Under the pieces are notes generated by a model. That model saw only the letters and a list, made by a program, of their open reading frames with translations. It was not told the DNA's origin and ran no database searches. The position numbers were made by a program, and so were the translations under genes. A stretch of DNA of 64,000 nucleotides from Parasponia andersonii (Eukaryota; Streptophyta; Magnoliopsida; Rosales; Cannabaceae), in contig JXTB01000482.1 of NCBI GenBank assembly GCA_002914805.1, positions 255,577 to 319,576 on the forward strand. Direction: 5' to 3'. Positions 62,319 through 64,000 of this stretch are shown here, piece after piece (the stretch's first letter is position 1; each line of letters opens with the position of its first letter).

Positions 62319-62471
62319 GGGGCTTCTGACCCCTACAACTGTTGAGGTAAGGGTCGCTGTTCCTAGACAGCATACCCTCGGGGCTTTAGACCGCCAACTG
62401 TCGTGGTTGGGGTCTGACTGGCTGGACCGTCTGGGATCAGTTATGGGGACCCTGGGGCTTCTGACCCCTAC
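62319..62471 (+). repeat. Diverged tandem words GGGGCTTCTGACCCCTAC
   Basis: Exact copies of the 18-mer lie at about 62319-62336 and 62454-62471, with a diverged copy (GGGGCTTTAGACCGCC) near 62372. Spacing is about 55 and 80 bp. It lies upstream of the coding part of the Gypsy-type element, possibly in its LTR or leader. Confidence 0.6.
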
Positions 62472-62898
62472 GTTTGGAAGACTCAAAGGCCGATGGTGAG
62501 ATCACGTGCGATCTGCGTGGCCCTTCTTGTGGTACAAGGTTCAGGAACGTGCCCCACAACTGCCCCCATTTCCCTATTTGATAGATTCGTGTCTATCAAG
62601 TGGGGAAACCGTCTCTTCGCTTCTCCAACCTGAGGGACGCACGTGGCTCTCTTTTCCCGATGCGATGATACGCCATTTCTCATCACGAGATCTGTTTGAA
62701 ATTTGAAATTTGGTTGTTCAGTTTCTTTTATTCTTTCCTCTTCCAGAAAAACTTTTCGGCTTCTCTCCTTTAAAAGCCGCTACTGTGTTTATCTGCCATT
62801 TTACCAAAATTTTCCATAGCCCCATTCTCTCAACATCTCAAGATTTCTGCTTCCTTCTCTTCCAAAAACTTTCACCCTCTCAGTCATCTTTCGGAACA

Positions 62899-63960
62899 AT
62901 GGCTTCGAATCAAAATCAGGAATTGCAATCTATTACGGATTCAGAGTTGGACTCATTGAGGAGGTAGCTCTGCATCCCCGGAGGAGTGACGCTTCAAAGA
63001 GTCAAAGGCCCTGCAGACTGGTACCTTCGGCCCTGCGCCCCCGAGGGTTCCATTGTCTTGGGCAGGAAGCACCTGGATTGCCTGCGATTCCCTCTTCCCC
63101 CTCTAGTTCATCAATTTTTTGCCCTGACGGGAATCCACCCGATGCAACTGAATGCCAACGGGATTATGATTCTGATGGGGCTCTCTGCCCTGTCAGTTAT
63201 CTACAACACGCACATTGACCTGGAGGTGGTTTCTACGCTTACAAACTTGTTCTCATTCCTAAGAAGAGCTCCTACCCCACCTTCTATCTCCAGCCGCTGC
63301 CTGGGCACCACATCTTTTGGGGATTGCCGCGGTCGGACAAACAATGGGACTCTCATGCCAGGCTTTATGCCGTAGGAGGGGCGTGGTGCTCCCCTTGGGT
63401 GAACGGAGAACATTTCCAGGTCCCCTCAGTCTTTTTGCAGAGTAAGCATCGGACTATGACCTTTTTGGGTTTGAGTTCTCTCATGGTTTCATTGCTCATG
63501 TTACTTTGTCCTGTGCAGCCTCAGCAGAAGAAAGCAGGTTCGAGCCGCACCTATCGGCTGGGCGGCTCAAAGGTCTCAAGGGGATCGTTATCTTCAACTC
63601 CCCGGGGGAATGCCGGCACATTCAAGCCGTCCTCAACCCCCTGACGATGAACTTGATGCCCAGGATGGTCTCATACCTCCCTTTTCCTTTAGACACCTGG
63701 GTCATCACCAAGCATCTGAGGAGCCGGCTCGACGCCTCTGCTCTGAACCGATTTCGCCGGGACAAAAGTGACCGGATCACTATGGCGAGTCAGCAGGTTG
63801 CGGCCTCAAGCCAGCTGGCAGGCACCAACGATCTGGTAGCATCGTCAAACCTCGAACTCGAGGAGGCCGTGAGGCTGGTGGCCGCGGAGTGCGTCAGGTT
63901 CCGCGAGGAAGAAAGCGCCGCCCCCAAAAGGGTTAGGGGTAAGTTTGTTTTTAAGTCTTT
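62899..63960 (+). pseudogene. Putative Gypsy-type transposon protein (PF04195-like), broken
   Basis: The frame opens MASNQNQELQSITDSELDSL at 62899 and meets TAG at 62965-62967, then continues in frame with CIPGGVTLQRVKGPADWYLR. GRKHLDCLRFPLPPLVHQFF, IHPMQLNANGIMIL and IDLEVVSTLTNLFSF follow. A shift near 63260 leads to RSDKQWDSHARLYAVGGAWC and SPWVNGEHFQVPSVFLQSK, after which an intron may lie at about 63441-63516. A Glu-rich stretch at 63850-63920 ends before GTAAGT at 63940. The wording fits the plant family annotated as putative gypsy-type transposon, from memory. The stop and the shift make it defective unless the shift is an intron. Confidence 0.65.
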
Positions 63961-64000
63961 GGATCTTCGTGGGTCGGACCGTATCTGCAGACTAACTTCG

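Larger units (their letters stand above)
61760..64000 (+). mobile_element. Gypsy-type element, 5' part, continuing past the window
   Basis: A clear rise in GC content begins near 61760. It holds short tandem words (62319-62471), a leader-like TCT-rich stretch at 62700-62898 and a coding region from 62899 of the 'putative gypsy type transposon' sort. The 3' part lies outside. No LTR end could be set from this side. Confidence 0.65.

Overview
The window is nuclear DNA of a flowering plant, most likely a eudicot. The evidence is AT-rich intergenic DNA, GT-AG introns, plant gene families, plant Copia, Gypsy/Del and CACTA elements, and tRNA-derived SINEs. The species cannot be fixed from the sequence; a rosid is a reasonable guess.

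Three host genes look intact. (1) A six-exon GH3 beta-D-xylosidase of the BXL6 type lies on the minus strand (12865-16044, 795 aa). (2) A four-exon bHLH transcription factor of the bHLH93/bHLH61 type lies on the plus strand (43230-44742, 343 aa). (3) A two-exon nuclear protein with one SANT/Myb domain lies on the minus strand (48788-51612, 590 or 586 aa). From memory, BXL6 and bHLH61 are neighbouring loci in Arabidopsis, so genes 1 and 2 probably keep an ancestral neighbourhood that transposons have stretched to about 27 kb here.

Layout. 0.4-10.9 kb: a decayed tandem copy of the xylosidase gene, cut in exon 1 by a 6.4-kb non-coding Del/Tekay-like LTR element (4303-10701) and carrying other repeats in its introns. 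10.9-12.2 kb: transposon debris and a Copia LTR fragment. 12.9-16.0 kb: the intact xylosidase. 16.1-43 kb: a long gene-poor interval holding a 200-bp tandem duplication, a TIR element with a solo LTR nested inside it, a CACTA element with perfect ends inserted in an old Del-like LTR, two adjacent long foldback elements, MITE-like and SINE-like insertions and a 235-bp assembly gap. 43.1-44.8 kb: the bHLH gene. 46.8-47.8 kb: a tandem array of about six SINE-like units. 48.8-51.6 kb: the SANT gene. 52.7-60.6 kb: a degenerate minus-strand Copia element with gag, protease, integrase, RT and RNase H remnants. 61.8-64 kb: the start of a GC-richer Gypsy-type element that runs off the window.

The three host genes do not form a pathway. 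The xylosidase is predicted to act in the secretory pathway or cell wall, and the other two in the nucleus. The most unusual parts are the nested transposon structures, whose boundaries and target-site duplications can be read directly, and the hairpin pair at 39.5-40.4 kb. I found no new multi-gene system. No tRNA, rRNA or known miRNA gene was recognised.
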